Of a stretch of DNA of 64,000 nt, positions 50,391-59,609 are shown piece by piece. The DNA comes from Gammaproteobacteria bacterium (lineage in GTDB: Bacteria > Pseudomonadota > Gammaproteobacteria > Ga0077536). Where the stretch lies: contig JAJFJQ010000059.1 of NCBI GenBank assembly GCA_021773835.1, positions 1 through 64,000 of the forward strand. The letters run 5' to 3'. Below the pieces are notes generated by a model. That model was not told the DNA's origin and made no database searches. It was given only the letters and a program-made list of their open reading frames with translations. Position 1 is the first letter of the stretch. Every line of letters begins with the position of its first letter. The position numbers were made by a program, and so were the translations under genes.

Positions 50391-51509
50391 TCAACAAAAG
50401 ACGCTGAGTACGCCGGTGTAAGCATAGAGGCGGTTGTGGAAGATCTCACCGTTCGCAAAAAAACCAACCAGCGGCACGTCACCAAGAACATCTTCGATCA
50501 TCTTCAACTCTTCGGAATTATCTCCAAACTGATGCCGCCCGCGCGCGAGGCAGGAATAATATAATGCGCCACGTGCGCTACCGTCGATCCGGCTCGAGAT
50601 ATCCTCTAGCATGCGCTCCATATCCTGCCGCGCCGAGGTCCCATCGCGCCGGCAAAACATGAGTTCGCTGCCCTCGGTCAATAGATCACCGATGCCAACG
50701 AGCTTTTGCTCCTCGTCTACCCCAATGATGTTGCGCACGAGATAGTCGGCGGTATCGGAGCCAGGGATCGGTAGGGCAGCGAAAATATAACCTGCCATAC
50801 GCTGCAAATCTTTCGCGATAACTTCGCCGACATCTTCGCGTAGTACGTCCAAGGCCGGACGCTCGTCAAGTTCGACCGCGATATTCTGCTGACACTTTGT
50901 CACCACATGACTTTGTGCGATTGGCGAACACCCTTGGGTGTGGCCGGTCACGAGTGGCACGCTACTTGAGAACAATACCCCTGACACTCCGCCACTAGTG
51001 ACCGTATCGCTGATTTGCAAGTTTTGCGTGTTCGATGAGGTCATGCCGCCAACGAGAAACGCGTTGGGGACAGCATCCGCCAGCGCGTCGATGATGCCAG
51101 GCGTACGTCCATTACTCGGATCCGCATGGATGACGCCGAAATGATGGTCGTTCTCGTCGAGCCAGTCGCCGTTCGCATCAACAAACCCAGAGACATCGAT
51201 GGCTTGCGGATCGATCATTCTAAAAGCGCTATCCACGAAGCGCCCGAGCATCACGGCAACCGCAGCACGATCGTAGAACTCCTCCCCCATTACGCTCATT
51301 CCCATGCCGATCGTACCGGTCCAATGCTCGATTCCGGTTGAATTTTTGAGCCGACTCAATATGTCGTTCAACAACGGCGCACTTACATCAGTGGCGTAGA
51401 CAAAACCGAGGTTGGCGTCGTCTGGTATCACACCGAGCTTATCGATCAGATCGTCGACAATAGCATCGCTAGTGTCTCCGCTGACGCAGGCAAAGTTGAA
51501 TTTTTCCAC
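50391..51509 (-). CDS. FIST-domain sensory protein
   Basis: A 372-residue protein of FIST_N plus FIST_C architecture. The N-terminal half has NLGFVYATDVSAPLLNDIL and WTGTIGMGMSVMGEEFYDRAAVAVM and the C-terminal half YFAALPIP-like (YIFAALPIPGSDTADYLVRNIIG) and ALYYSCLARGRHQFGDNSEELKMIEDVLG followed by VPLVGFFANGEIFHN, the usual end of FIST_C. The GTG start has a GGAG site. FIST domains are thought to bind small ligands such as amino acids and often feed signalling enzymes, but here it stands alone and is followed by an SCP2-like and a hydrolase-like gene. Confidence 0.85.
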   Translation of the reverse strand: MEKFNFACVSGDTSDAIVDDLIDKLGVIPDDANLGFVYATDVSAPLLNDILSRLKNSTGIEHWTGTIGMGMSVMGEEFYDRAAVAVMLGRFVDSAFRMIDPQAIDVSGFVDANGDWLDENDHHFGVIHADPSNGRTPGIIDALADAVPNAFLVGGMTSSNTQNLQISDTVTSGGVSGVLFSSSVPLVTGHTQGCSPIAQSHVVTKCQQNIAVELDERPALDVLREDVGEVIAKDLQRMAGYIFAALPIPGSDTADYLVRNIIGVDEEQKLVGIGDLLTEGSELMFCRRDGTSARQDMERMLEDISSRIDGSARGALYYSCLARGRHQFGDNSEELKMIEDVLGDVPLVGFFANGEIFHNRLYAYTGVLSVFC

Positions 51510-51886
51510 TGTAGTGTCTCCGTGTCAGATCGACATTCCATTTTGCGAACATTCCTGCCGTTGCCGTGGTCGCGGCACGTTTTGAAAGCGGCGATCTCCG
51601 TCGCCTGCTTTACTGCCGCCGCAGGCATCATCGCTGTACATCAGATGTTACCACTGTGAGGTCCACGTTCGTCGACCGGGAACGAGTAAAAGCCGGCATT
51701 GTCACCATCAACGCATTCGCCCACGCATCGATTGTTAACAAATCTTACCGAGTTTTAACCTCGTTTAACCTTGAGTGTGAGATACCTCACGCAGATTTCG
51801 AACCTATCCCCATATGGTCTTATCACAGGCCCTACGGATGGGCACTTTTCAATTCCATAGCGGTCAAATATCAGAAGCGCGTTGTC
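51510..51886. other. 377-base divergent intergenic region (FIST / lipoprotein)
   Basis: No supported gene. A small dyad GTGAG-ATAC-CTCAC (51777-51790) lies about 97 bases before the lipoprotein ATG, and A/T-rich TTTAACC repeats (51750-51770) precede it. These may belong to the lipoprotein promoter. Confidence 0.4.
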
Positions 51887-52321
51887 ATGAATAACATCAC
51901 CGAATTTGTTTTCACATCAAAGTGGCTTATCCCATCGATCTTGATCGGGTTGCTCACTACTGGTTGCGCATCGATAAGCGACACGCAGAACCCACCACTT
52001 ATCGACGCGGACCGACACGCGGAAGATATACCCCGGGCGGAACGCGTATTTCTTTACCAAAGTCGCGTCGCGAACGCGATGCTGGACCATTATCCCTTAC
52101 TAGAAGTCCTTGAGAATGCCGACCCAAGCGTGGTCGATGCTGAAGCACGAATGACTGAATCCTGCAGCCCGCTAACTCAAGCAGTTCTCGCCCATATGGG
52201 CGGCGAACGTGCATCGCTCGGATTGCGCATGCGCGTCATGACCACCTTAGACGACTGCGAGCGCGCGGCGCGGGCGCTGGATGAATTACTCCAAGTTACT
52301 GCGGTCGCGGATTCTATTTGA
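51887..52321 (+). CDS. Small predicted lipoprotein
   Basis: A 144-residue protein from ATG 51887; upstream in-frame codons were rejected because the lipoprotein signal begins here. The signal ends in a clear lipobox, LLTTGCAS, so the mature protein is anchored through Cys26 or so. The mature part is acidic and helical (VANAMLDHYPLLEVLENADPSV, MTESCSPLTQAVLAHMGGERASLGLRMRV), with two cysteines in MTESCSP and TLDDCERAA that may be bridged. Family not recognised. No neighbouring gene explains it. Confidence 0.7.
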   Translation: MNNITEFVFTSKWLIPSILIGLLTTGCASISDTQNPPLIDADRHAEDIPRAERVFLYQSRVANAMLDHYPLLEVLENADPSVVDAEARMTESCSPLTQAVLAHMGGERASLGLRMRVMTTLDDCERAARALDELLQVTAVADSI

Positions 52322-52378
52322 GTAACCGACCTAGATACGCGCCGCACGCCGTAATTCCACCAGTCCCGTAAACCGATG

Positions 52379-53107
52379 TCATGCCGGCGGCGCCACCGTC
52401 AGCCTACCGGTCACGTCATGCCTTTCGATGAGTTCGGCAATAAAGCCATTTGTTTTCGCTTCTTCTACAAACGCCTGAAGAAAGGCGGCGCCCGCTACGC
52501 GATCGGGCTTGGTACCGATGGCTTGCTGTACGGCGGTGAACTTTCCATCGAGAATACGCGCGCCCGGCAGCTTCACTACATCGTCAATCAAGCGCGGGCG
52601 TAGACCCGCGAGCGCATCGAGCTTTTGTTCAACAAAGAGATTGAAGGACGCATCAAGACCATCGGTCATGACCAGCTGCGCATGTCGTATGTTGTCCTTC
52701 AACCAAAGACCATAAGCGCTACGTTCATATAACGCGACGCGCACACCGTTTCGATCAACGTCATCAATATGCTGCAAGGCCGATCCCTGCGGTACTAGAT
52801 ATGTAGCTTCGATCTCAGCATAAGCATCGGTGAAGGTGATGGTCTTTGCGCGCTCGGCCACAGCACCAATGTTACCGATATCCCAAACGTCATCTTCTGC
52901 GGCGTCTGCCAGCGCTCCAGGATTTTTAAATGGTACGAGAACCAAACGGACGCCCAATCGATCGGCAACCGCACGGGCGAGATCCGGCGAAACACCGATC
53001 GGATCGCCGTCGGGAGTGCTGCCGGTTACCAGCAAGAAATTGGACATATTGATGCCGGCACGAAGAACACCGGTGGGTGCGAGTTCGGCGCGTGCTTGAT
53101 CGAGCAT
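52379..53107 (-). CDS. Family 3 solute-binding-like protein without a signal peptide
   Basis: A 242-residue periplasmic-binding-protein fold of the amino-acid (SBP_bac_3) type: LRAGINMSNFLLVTGSTPDGDPIGVSPDLARAVADRLGV near the start, WDIGNIGAVAERAKTITFTDAYAEIEATYLVP and LDALAGLRPRLID. The N-terminus (MLDQARAELAPTGVLRAG) is not a signal peptide and no export signal is present upstream. No permease or ATPase gene is nearby. It is 64 bases downstream of the RidA gene. It may be a cytoplasmic ligand-binding or enzyme-like (cyclohexadienyl-dehydratase-type) protein. Confidence 0.8.
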   Translation of the reverse strand: MLDQARAELAPTGVLRAGINMSNFLLVTGSTPDGDPIGVSPDLARAVADRLGVRLVLVPFKNPGALADAAEDDVWDIGNIGAVAERAKTITFTDAYAEIEATYLVPQGSALQHIDDVDRNGVRVALYERSAYGLWLKDNIRHAQLVMTDGLDASFNLFVEQKLDALAGLRPRLIDDVVKLPGARILDGKFTAVQQAIGTKPDRVAGAAFLQAFVEEAKTNGFIAELIERHDVTGRLTVAPPA

Positions 53108-53171
53108 CAGTGACCGGCCTGTTTTCTAAATTTTGACAAAATTCGAATCGATGAAATCTGATCCGCGATTG

Positions 53172-53579
53172 CTAGTCGATCACCGCCATACCGGTGATCT
53201 CGACCATTTGTCCGGGGACGAATAGCCCCTTTATTTCTACCCAGGTACTGGTCGGTGGATGTTTACCTAACACGTCTGCAAATACTTCCGCGGCCTTGTA
53301 GAGCTCGCTCATGTCGGTGGTGTAGACGGTATGCATGATCCAATTTTCCAAACTCGCACCCTCCGCTGCCAAGCAGCGCTCCAGCACGCCCAAACAAAAT
53401 GACACCTGGGCCTTAATATCGCCCGCCCCCATTAGTTCGATATTGTCGTTCCCACCTCGTAGCGGCGCTATCCCAGACAGATAGATGTTATTACCCGTCC
53501 TTATCGTCTGGGTAAATGCAAACGTCTCAAATACATCATTCTCTAAATAACCGACATCAGGATTGCTTCTTGTGGCCAT
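53172..53579 (-). CDS. RidA/YjgF-family protein
   Basis: A 135-residue Rid-family protein. The pattern NIYLSGIAPLRG, CLAAEGASLENWIMHTVYTTD and HPPTSTWVEIKGLFVPGQMVEITGMAV is typical. The arginine that makes RidA an imine deaminase (in the RSxVEV segment of RidA) is replaced (TSTWVEI), so it belongs to another Rid subgroup with unknown or different activity. Rid proteins of this type are common next to amino-acid and pyrimidine catabolic genes. It precedes the signal-less solute-binding gene. Confidence 0.85.
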   Translation of the reverse strand: MATRSNPDVGYLENDVFETFAFTQTIRTGNNIYLSGIAPLRGGNDNIELMGAGDIKAQVSFCLGVLERCLAAEGASLENWIMHTVYTTDMSELYKAAEVFADVLGKHPPTSTWVEIKGLFVPGQMVEITGMAVID

Positions 53580-53773
53580 GACCTACCTCCAGTAACGCTG
53601 GTGCGCGCTCGTCAGCACGCGAAACGGGGAATAACATATGGTGGGCGTAAAGATAGCACCTCGTATCCATCTGTGCTTCAATCCGGCGTAACCGACTTAT
53701 CGAGCGTGGCATAGTGGATAATGATTTAGAAACGCAGTGCTGAGCGCCAATTACATTTCGCCAGGAGACGTGC

Positions 53774-54997
53774 ATGTCATCCGCTTCGAATCCCGCAACG
53801 ATGCCTAGTGAGGTGCAAATAGCACCCGTTGGCAGTTATGACGAATTAGTCGAACGCGCCCGCAATCTCGTGCCAGTGCTCAGCGAGCGTGCCGAGGAGA
53901 CGCAGGAACAACGACGGATCCTGCCGGCCAACAAACAAGCAATTGCCGACGCCGGTATCGCTCGCCTGCTGCAGCCATCGCGCTACGGCGGCTGCGAAGG
54001 CCACTTATTCGGTGCGGTAGAGATCTTGACCCACGTCGGCAGCGCTTGCGGTTCAACCGCTTGGTGTCTCGCGCAATACATCGGCCACAATTTCATGCTC
54101 GCGCAGTGGCCCGTCGAGGCGCAGGACGAGATCTGGGGCGTAAAACCGGAAAGCCTATTGGCCGGTATCTTGATCCCGTTGTGTGGCAAGGCGCGCAAAG
54201 TCGAAGGCGGCTATCGCTTAAGCGGACGATGGCCCTTTGTCAGTGGGGTCGATGGCTGTGATTGGTGCATCTTATCGGGCATGGTCGAGAACCCGCATGG
54301 TGACGACGAAGAGCGTTATTTCATGATGCAACACGGCACCTTCGAAATCCTAGACACCTGGTATGCAATGGGGCTAAAGGGCTCCGGTAGTCATGACATA
54401 ACCGTTGAGGACGTCTTTATCCCCGAACACATGACCTTACCCATTGACCACCTGAAAGGCGGGCCAACCCCAGGCAACCGGGTAAACACGGCACCGATGT
54501 ATCAGCTGCCAAGCTATATGCAATTCGGCATCTATATCACCAGCGCGACGCTCGGCATCGCCACCGGCATGCTCGCCCATTACGAAGAGTTCATCGCCGG
54601 CCACAAGGCGTTGATGTCGGGCAAGGTTACCCGCAACGAGGTGCCGCAACATCTAAAGGTTGCCGAGGCGGCGGTATGTCTTGCCACGGCACGCGCCATC
54701 GCGCGTACGACTTGTGACGAAATTATGTCGCATGCTGCCGACGGCACGTCGCCGAGTGATGAACAGCGGACTCAGTATCGCGCGCAGGCGAACTTCGTCG
54801 GCCTACAAGCATGGCGCAGTGCGAATGCTATTTGGGACGCGGCGATGGGCCGCGGTGTCTACGAAAGCAATCCGATAGCGCGCTGTTACCGCGACATGTC
54901 GGCCGCCACTCGCCACTTCACCCATAACTGGGATGTCAACGGCGCCTCCTACGGGAGGGTTCGATTAGGGCTTCCAATCGACAACCCCTCGCTCTAA
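53774..54997 (+). CDS. Flavin-dependent monooxygenase, acyl-CoA dehydrogenase fold (HsaA/HpaH C2-like)
   Basis: A 407-residue protein with the group D flavin monooxygenase architecture. It has an N-terminal helical domain with RARNLVPVLSERAEETQEQRR, a middle beta domain with GGYRLSGRWPFVSGVDGCDWC, and a C-terminal helical bundle ending RHFTHNWDVNGASYGRVRLG. An AGGAG site precedes the ATG. Relatives (HsaA, HpaH-C2, XiaF) hydroxylate phenols, steroids or indoles using reduced flavin from a partner reductase. The OYE-like and LLM genes beside it use flavin but are not obvious reductases. Acyl-CoA dehydrogenase activity is a weaker alternative. Confidence 0.8.
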   Translation: MSSASNPATMPSEVQIAPVGSYDELVERARNLVPVLSERAEETQEQRRILPANKQAIADAGIARLLQPSRYGGCEGHLFGAVEILTHVGSACGSTAWCLAQYIGHNFMLAQWPVEAQDEIWGVKPESLLAGILIPLCGKARKVEGGYRLSGRWPFVSGVDGCDWCILSGMVENPHGDDEERYFMMQHGTFEILDTWYAMGLKGSGSHDITVEDVFIPEHMTLPIDHLKGGPTPGNRVNTAPMYQLPSYMQFGIYITSATLGIATGMLAHYEEFIAGHKALMSGKVTRNEVPQHLKVAEAAVCLATARAIARTTCDEIMSHAADGTSPSDEQRTQYRAQANFVGLQAWRSANAIWDAAMGRGVYESNPIARCYRDMSAATRHFTHNWDVNGASYGRVRLGLPIDNPSL

Positions 54998-55002
54998 CAC
55001 GA

Positions 55003-57066
55003 TTAGAGGCGGCGGCCGAGTTCCTCTCCGTCATAGATAACTGCCGTCGCGTCGCGCGGTGCCGCGGCATCACCGATGCGGGTGACGTTGTCGAGCGCTG
55101 CTTCAGCGGCGTTAAATAACGCATCATTCGGTACGCGCAGGATAGACATCACTACGCTATCGACACCACTTCGAGTCTCCGCTGTAGCGGGACCCGCCCA
55201 AATATCGTAGACATCGACCTCGTTGGCGCGAATCGAATCGACAAAATGCTGGTTGATGATACGTACACCAAGCTGCTTTAGGCGGGGAAAGATGTAGAGG
55301 ATGTCGAGGTTGCGGTAAATGCGCTCGCCGGCATACAGGCGTGGACTCACGACCTCAACCTGGACCCCCGCCTTCGCTGCGATTTCGGCAACCGCAAACG
55401 GCAGGTGGGCCCCTGTTTCATCGACGATCAATATATTCTTACCCAAGGCCAGCGGATCGTCGAGAACGCGTTGCGCGGCCGTGCCCACATCTACAACGTG
55501 CGCCAGGTCGCTTCCAGGGATCGATTCGCGCTCTGGCCGATAGAGGCTTAAGCCCGTGTCCTCGTAGGACGCGCCGGTTGCGATGACAGTTTCATCAGCG
55601 CCGAAGTCGCGTAAGCCATCCAAGTCCATCGTTGAATTCAAGACCACTTCGACGCCTGCATGCGCAATTTCTCGATTCAGATTGTCGATCGCGATCCCCC
55701 ACGAGCCCATCCCCGGCAGCCGTTCATACAAACGTAGATGACCACCGAGTTGCTCGCGCTGCTCCATCAAGGTTACTGCGTGTCCGCGCTTTGCTGCGAT
55801 GGCGGCAACCTTCATCCCCGCCGGTCCACCACCAACGACTAAGACCTTTTTTTTCTTTTTAGCGGAAACCTTCTTTAGCGATCCGTCACCCCAATAGGAT
55901 TCACGCCCGCTGACCGGATTCAAGGCGCATACCAGCTCCCGATGTTCCCACAAGCGGCCGGCGCATTCGTTGCAACGGTTGCAACGAATGATTTCATCTT
56001 CGCGCCCTTCTTGAGTTTTCTTGACTGTGAACGGATCCGTTAGGAGTTGGCGAGCCAGCGCAACCATATCCGCCGCGTCGTCCTCAAGGATCGTCTCGGC
56101 CGTATGTAGATCGCGGATCTTACCGACCACGAAAACCTTAGCGCGATCGCCAACGATCTCTTTCGCGCGTTTACTAAACGGCGCCAACCAACCTTCAGGC
56201 GATTCGTCCTCCATCCCCGGCAAGGCCAGGTGGATCGTGTGATAGCCGCCGGCGGAGATGCTGAAGTAATCGAACAGACCTGTGTCTGCCAGCACCGCGA
56301 TCTGCTCTTCCGACTGCTCCGGCGTGACGCCACCTTCGGGGCCCATAAACTCGTCCCAGGACAGGCGCACGCCGACGACGAAATCCGGGCCTACTTGTGC
56401 CCGCACCTGCTCCGCGCAGTCGATCATCAAACGACACCGCTTCGCCGGTGTTCCACCATAGGCATCGGTACGCTTGTTATAGGTCGGACTCAAAAATTGC
56501 GCGAGTCCGTAGCTATGGGCGCCATGCAACTCAACGCCATCGAGACCGCCACGCTTAACGTTCGCGGCCGAGACGCCGAAGTCGTGTGCTAATTCTTTAA
56601 ACTCCGTGGGGCCCATGACCTGCGGCATCTCGTTATGCATGAGTGACGGAATTCGCGAGGCGCCCCAAATCGGCTTCGGCCGGTCGATGAACATCCGACC
56701 TTTATCGTGTACGCCCATCGAGGCCAGTTGGACCATAATGCGCCCACCATGCTCATGTACGGCCTCGCCCATGCGTTCCATCGATGGGATACAAGCTTCG
56801 TTATACACATCGACAACGTGGAAAAACGAGCCCAGGGCGCTGCGCGCTGCCGCCACGGTTTCGGTGACGCTAAGCGCAACCCCACCCTTCGCGCGCTCGC
56901 GGAAGTAAGCAATTTGACGGTCGGAAAACACATGGTCTCGTGGGTCACCATGCTGAGAACTATGCGCCGGCTGCAGGATCCGATTGCGCAACTCTACATT
57001 GCCAATCTTTAGTGGTTCCCACACTCTCTTGAGGTCATTACTCATAATTGGTGCCGTGGCAGCCAT
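55003..57066 (-). CDS. Old yellow enzyme/TMADH-type NADH:flavin oxidoreductase with 4Fe-4S and FAD domains
   Basis: A 687-residue protein from ATG 57066 (GGAGACAGGA upstream; the extension to 57150 was rejected). Domains in order: an FMN-binding TIM barrel (WEPLKIGNVELRNRILQPAHSSQ near residue 17-40; ANVKRGGLDGVELHGAHSYGLAQFLSP); a 4Fe-4S site C-x2-C-x2-C-x11-C (CNRCNECAG...LVCALNP, about residue 356-374); and an FAD/NAD(P)-binding domain starting VLVVGGGPAGMKVAAIAAKRGH near 413. This is the layout of trimethylamine dehydrogenase, 2,4-dienoyl-CoA reductase and bile-acid enoate reductases. It probably reduces an activated C=C bond or oxidises an amine. Confidence 0.88.
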   Translation of the reverse strand: MAATAPIMSNDLKRVWEPLKIGNVELRNRILQPAHSSQHGDPRDHVFSDRQIAYFRERAKGGVALSVTETVAAARSALGSFFHVVDVYNEACIPSMERMGEAVHEHGGRIMVQLASMGVHDKGRMFIDRPKPIWGASRIPSLMHNEMPQVMGPTEFKELAHDFGVSAANVKRGGLDGVELHGAHSYGLAQFLSPTYNKRTDAYGGTPAKRCRLMIDCAEQVRAQVGPDFVVGVRLSWDEFMGPEGGVTPEQSEEQIAVLADTGLFDYFSISAGGYHTIHLALPGMEDESPEGWLAPFSKRAKEIVGDRAKVFVVGKIRDLHTAETILEDDAADMVALARQLLTDPFTVKKTQEGREDEIIRCNRCNECAGRLWEHRELVCALNPVSGRESYWGDGSLKKVSAKKKKKVLVVGGGPAGMKVAAIAAKRGHAVTLMEQREQLGGHLRLYERLPGMGSWGIAIDNLNREIAHAGVEVVLNSTMDLDGLRDFGADETVIATGASYEDTGLSLYRPERESIPGSDLAHVVDVGTAAQRVLDDPLALGKNILIVDETGAHLPFAVAEIAAKAGVQVEVVSPRLYAGERIYRNLDILYIFPRLKQLGVRIINQHFVDSIRANEVDVYDIWAGPATAETRSGVDSVVMSILRVPNDALFNAAEAALDNVTRIGDAAAPRDATAVIYDGEELGRRL

Positions 57067-57173
57067 TCCTGTCTCCAGTTGCGATAATATGTGACAACGA
57101 TAAACGATTAGATCGCCGGCCCCAAGCGCTAGGCGAATCGTGCACAACAACTAGCCCAAGCTGGAGATATTTG

Positions 57174-58256
57174 ATGGAATTCGGGATCACGATCGCACCG
57201 CACATCGAACGCTGGGACCAAATTAAGTTCGCAGAAGAATTGGGCTACGACCGCGCATGGGTGCCGGATTCACAAATGATCTGGTCGGACTGCTACGCCA
57301 TCCTCGCGCTTGCCGCGGTCAACACGACGAAAATTAAGATCGGCACCGGTGTCTCGATCGCGGGTACCCGGATTGCACCGGTCACCGCGCATTCGATCGG
57401 CAGTATCAACCAATTGGCGCCGGGTCGCGCGTTTCTTGGACTTGGCACAGGTCATACGGCAATGCGTGTCATGGGCCAAGATCCAATGCCAGTGAGTGAG
57501 TTTCGCGAATATTTACGCGTGGTCCGCGCGCTGCTGGACGGCGAGGCGGTCGACTATACCTACCACGGCAACACGCGCGAGATCGAGTTCCTCCATCGCG
57601 ACCGAAATTTCGTCAACCTCGATAATCGCATACCGATTTATGTTGCGGGTAACGGACCAAAGGCGTGCCAAGCAGCCGGCGCCTATGGTGACGGTTGGAC
57701 GACAATCGGTCGCGATCCTGTGCAGCTTGGTAACGCGCGGGAGCAAATAGACCTTGGCGCGAATAATAATGGGCGCGTCTTAGACGACGGTTTCCACACG
57801 ACGCTTTTTTCTTCTACTTCGGTGCTGCGACCAGGCGAAGATTTGACCAGCGAAAGAGTCATCAACGAAGTCGGGAGCTGGGTCACAACGGAGCTTCATT
57901 TCTTCTACGAAATCTGGAATAAAGCCGGTCGCAAAGATGAATTAATCCCGCCCCACTTCCTCAACAAGCGGGACGAATACCTCGCAAGAGTCGATAATTT
58001 CAGTCTGCCGGAAGAAAAGCGTTTTCGCCAAGTCCATAACGGCCATGCGATCTACATGGTCCCGGAAGAGCGGACTTTCGTCACCCCAGAGGCGATCAGT
58101 GCGATCTGCATGGTCGGCTCTGCAGAGGATATTATCGATCAAGTTCGCACCGTCGAGAGCGCCGGCATCAAGGAGGTCAACATTATGCCGGCGATGGATT
58201 ACGCCAGTGACGCTTTTCGCGATTTTGCCGAGAAGATCATTCCGGCCTTCCGCTAG
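57174..58256 (+). CDS. LLM-class flavin-dependent oxidoreductase
   Basis: A 360-residue luciferase-like monooxygenase-family protein from ATG 57174, with GGAG upstream. It has MEFGITIAPHIERWDQIKFAEELGYDRAWVPDS, the bulge segment IKIGTGVSIAGTRIAPVTAHSIGSINQLAPGR, and LGLGTGHTAMRVMG. Members use F420 or FMNH2 for dehydrogenation or monooxygenation. It is divergent from the OYE-like gene, with only 107 bases between the starts. I infer that both take part in the same conversion as the monooxygenase at 53774. Confidence 0.85.
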   Translation: MEFGITIAPHIERWDQIKFAEELGYDRAWVPDSQMIWSDCYAILALAAVNTTKIKIGTGVSIAGTRIAPVTAHSIGSINQLAPGRAFLGLGTGHTAMRVMGQDPMPVSEFREYLRVVRALLDGEAVDYTYHGNTREIEFLHRDRNFVNLDNRIPIYVAGNGPKACQAAGAYGDGWTTIGRDPVQLGNAREQIDLGANNNGRVLDDGFHTTLFSSTSVLRPGEDLTSERVINEVGSWVTTELHFFYEIWNKAGRKDELIPPHFLNKRDEYLARVDNFSLPEEKRFRQVHNGHAIYMVPEERTFVTPEAISAICMVGSAEDIIDQVRTVESAGIKEVNIMPAMDYASDAFRDFAEKIIPAFR

Positions 58257-58292
58257 CCGCGATTGATTCGGTGCATCACGAAATCGGCCGTT

Positions 58293-59540
58293 CTAGTCGT
58301 TGCGGGATGTAGCCGAATGCGCGTGCGGGCGCAGAAGGTTTAAGCTCGCCAAGGTCGTTACGATTGCGACGCCGACTATCGGCAAGCTAAAGCCACCGCT
58401 TAAGGTGACTAATCCGGACATCACGATCGGGCCCAACACGACCCCGGCGTAGATGAAAAATAGCGAACCGCCGGTCGCTGTGCCGACGTCATCAGGTCCG
58501 GCTAGGTGAACCACCTCGGCGAGGAATACACCATTCCAACCGAAACTCATGGCGCCGACCGCGATGGACAAAGCAGCCGCAAGCGCCACCGATGATCCGG
58601 GACCGAGTTGAGTCAGCATAACGAAGGCCGCAGAGCTACCAATGCCTAATGCAACCAGCGCCGGTTTTGCGCCGAGTGCTCGATCGGCAAACCAACCCAT
58701 GATGATCCGCAGCACCACCCCGGCCGCCTGCGACGCGGCGAATACGGCGCCGGCGAGCTGAAACCCCAGTCCCACTTCTTGTACCAGGATGATCATGAGA
58801 AAGGTCATCACGATCGCCTGAATCGATGCGAGACAAAAGGCGACCACGGTCAAACGACGTAGCGGGACATTTGTCAGCAACTTACGTAATGCATCCCACG
58901 GTGAGGCAAAGCCAATCGGGGCAAATGGATCGCGGTCATCATCCAATGTCGATCGAAGTGGTTGCAGCGCGATAACGGCAATCAGCGCGATGGCAACTGA
59001 GACCCCGATTGCGCCCTGCCAGCCGACCGCGACCACCATCGCAGGGATCAGCAATCCAGCAATCAGACCGCCAAGCGGCGCGCCGCTTTGTTTCAGCGAG
59101 AACACGAATGCACGCGCCCGCGGCGGCGTCACCCGCGCAAGCACGTGGGCCCCAGAGGGTGTATTGGGACCATAACCGATGCCAACGAGTGCGGCCGCCA
59201 GGAACAATAAGGGTAATGACGCACTGAGTACGAGCAGCAGGCAAATGGCAGAGAAACTCATACCGATTTGGATCGATCGAATAGCACCCCAGCGACGGAT
59301 CAAGCTGCCGCTTGCGGCGGATAACATCATTGCGAACGCAAAGACAATCGACATGAATACGCCGATGTCTTTCGCTTCAGCGCCAAATGCTGGTGCAATC
59401 TCTGTCGCCATCACAGGCACCGTAAGGAACACGATTACTGTAACCGCCTGAGTTCCAAACATTGCACTGACAGGCCAAAACAATCCGGCAAGGCCTTCCG
59501 TTGGTTCGGGTGCTGGCGCGTTCCCGCGCGATTCAGACAT
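58293..59540 (-). CDS. MFS transporter
   Basis: A 415-residue transporter with twelve hydrophobic segments and the family linker after segment 2 modified to SGSLIRRWGAIRSIQIG. Segment 4 contains LVGIGYGPNTPSGAHVLARVTPPRARAFVFSLKQSGAPLGGLIAG, typical of CynX/OFA-like anion and organic-acid MFS members. It follows another MFS gene by 69 bases on the same strand. Direction and substrate are unknown; uptake of a carboxylate is plausible. Confidence 0.85.
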   Translation of the reverse strand: MSESRGNAPAPEPTEGLAGLFWPVSAMFGTQAVTVIVFLTVPVMATEIAPAFGAEAKDIGVFMSIVFAFAMMLSAASGSLIRRWGAIRSIQIGMSFSAICLLLVLSASLPLLFLAAALVGIGYGPNTPSGAHVLARVTPPRARAFVFSLKQSGAPLGGLIAGLLIPAMVVAVGWQGAIGVSVAIALIAVIALQPLRSTLDDDRDPFAPIGFASPWDALRKLLTNVPLRRLTVVAFCLASIQAIVMTFLMIILVQEVGLGFQLAGAVFAASQAAGVVLRIIMGWFADRALGAKPALVALGIGSSAAFVMLTQLGPGSSVALAAALSIAVGAMSFGWNGVFLAEVVHLAGPDDVGTATGGSLFFIYAGVVLGPIVMSGLVTLSGGFSLPIVGVAIVTTLASLNLLRPHAHSATSRND

Positions 59541-59609
59541 TCGTGAAACTAGAATAAGCGTGGTTGATCAACAGCGGCGCGTCGTATGGTCGCGGATATG
59601 AAGTTGTGA

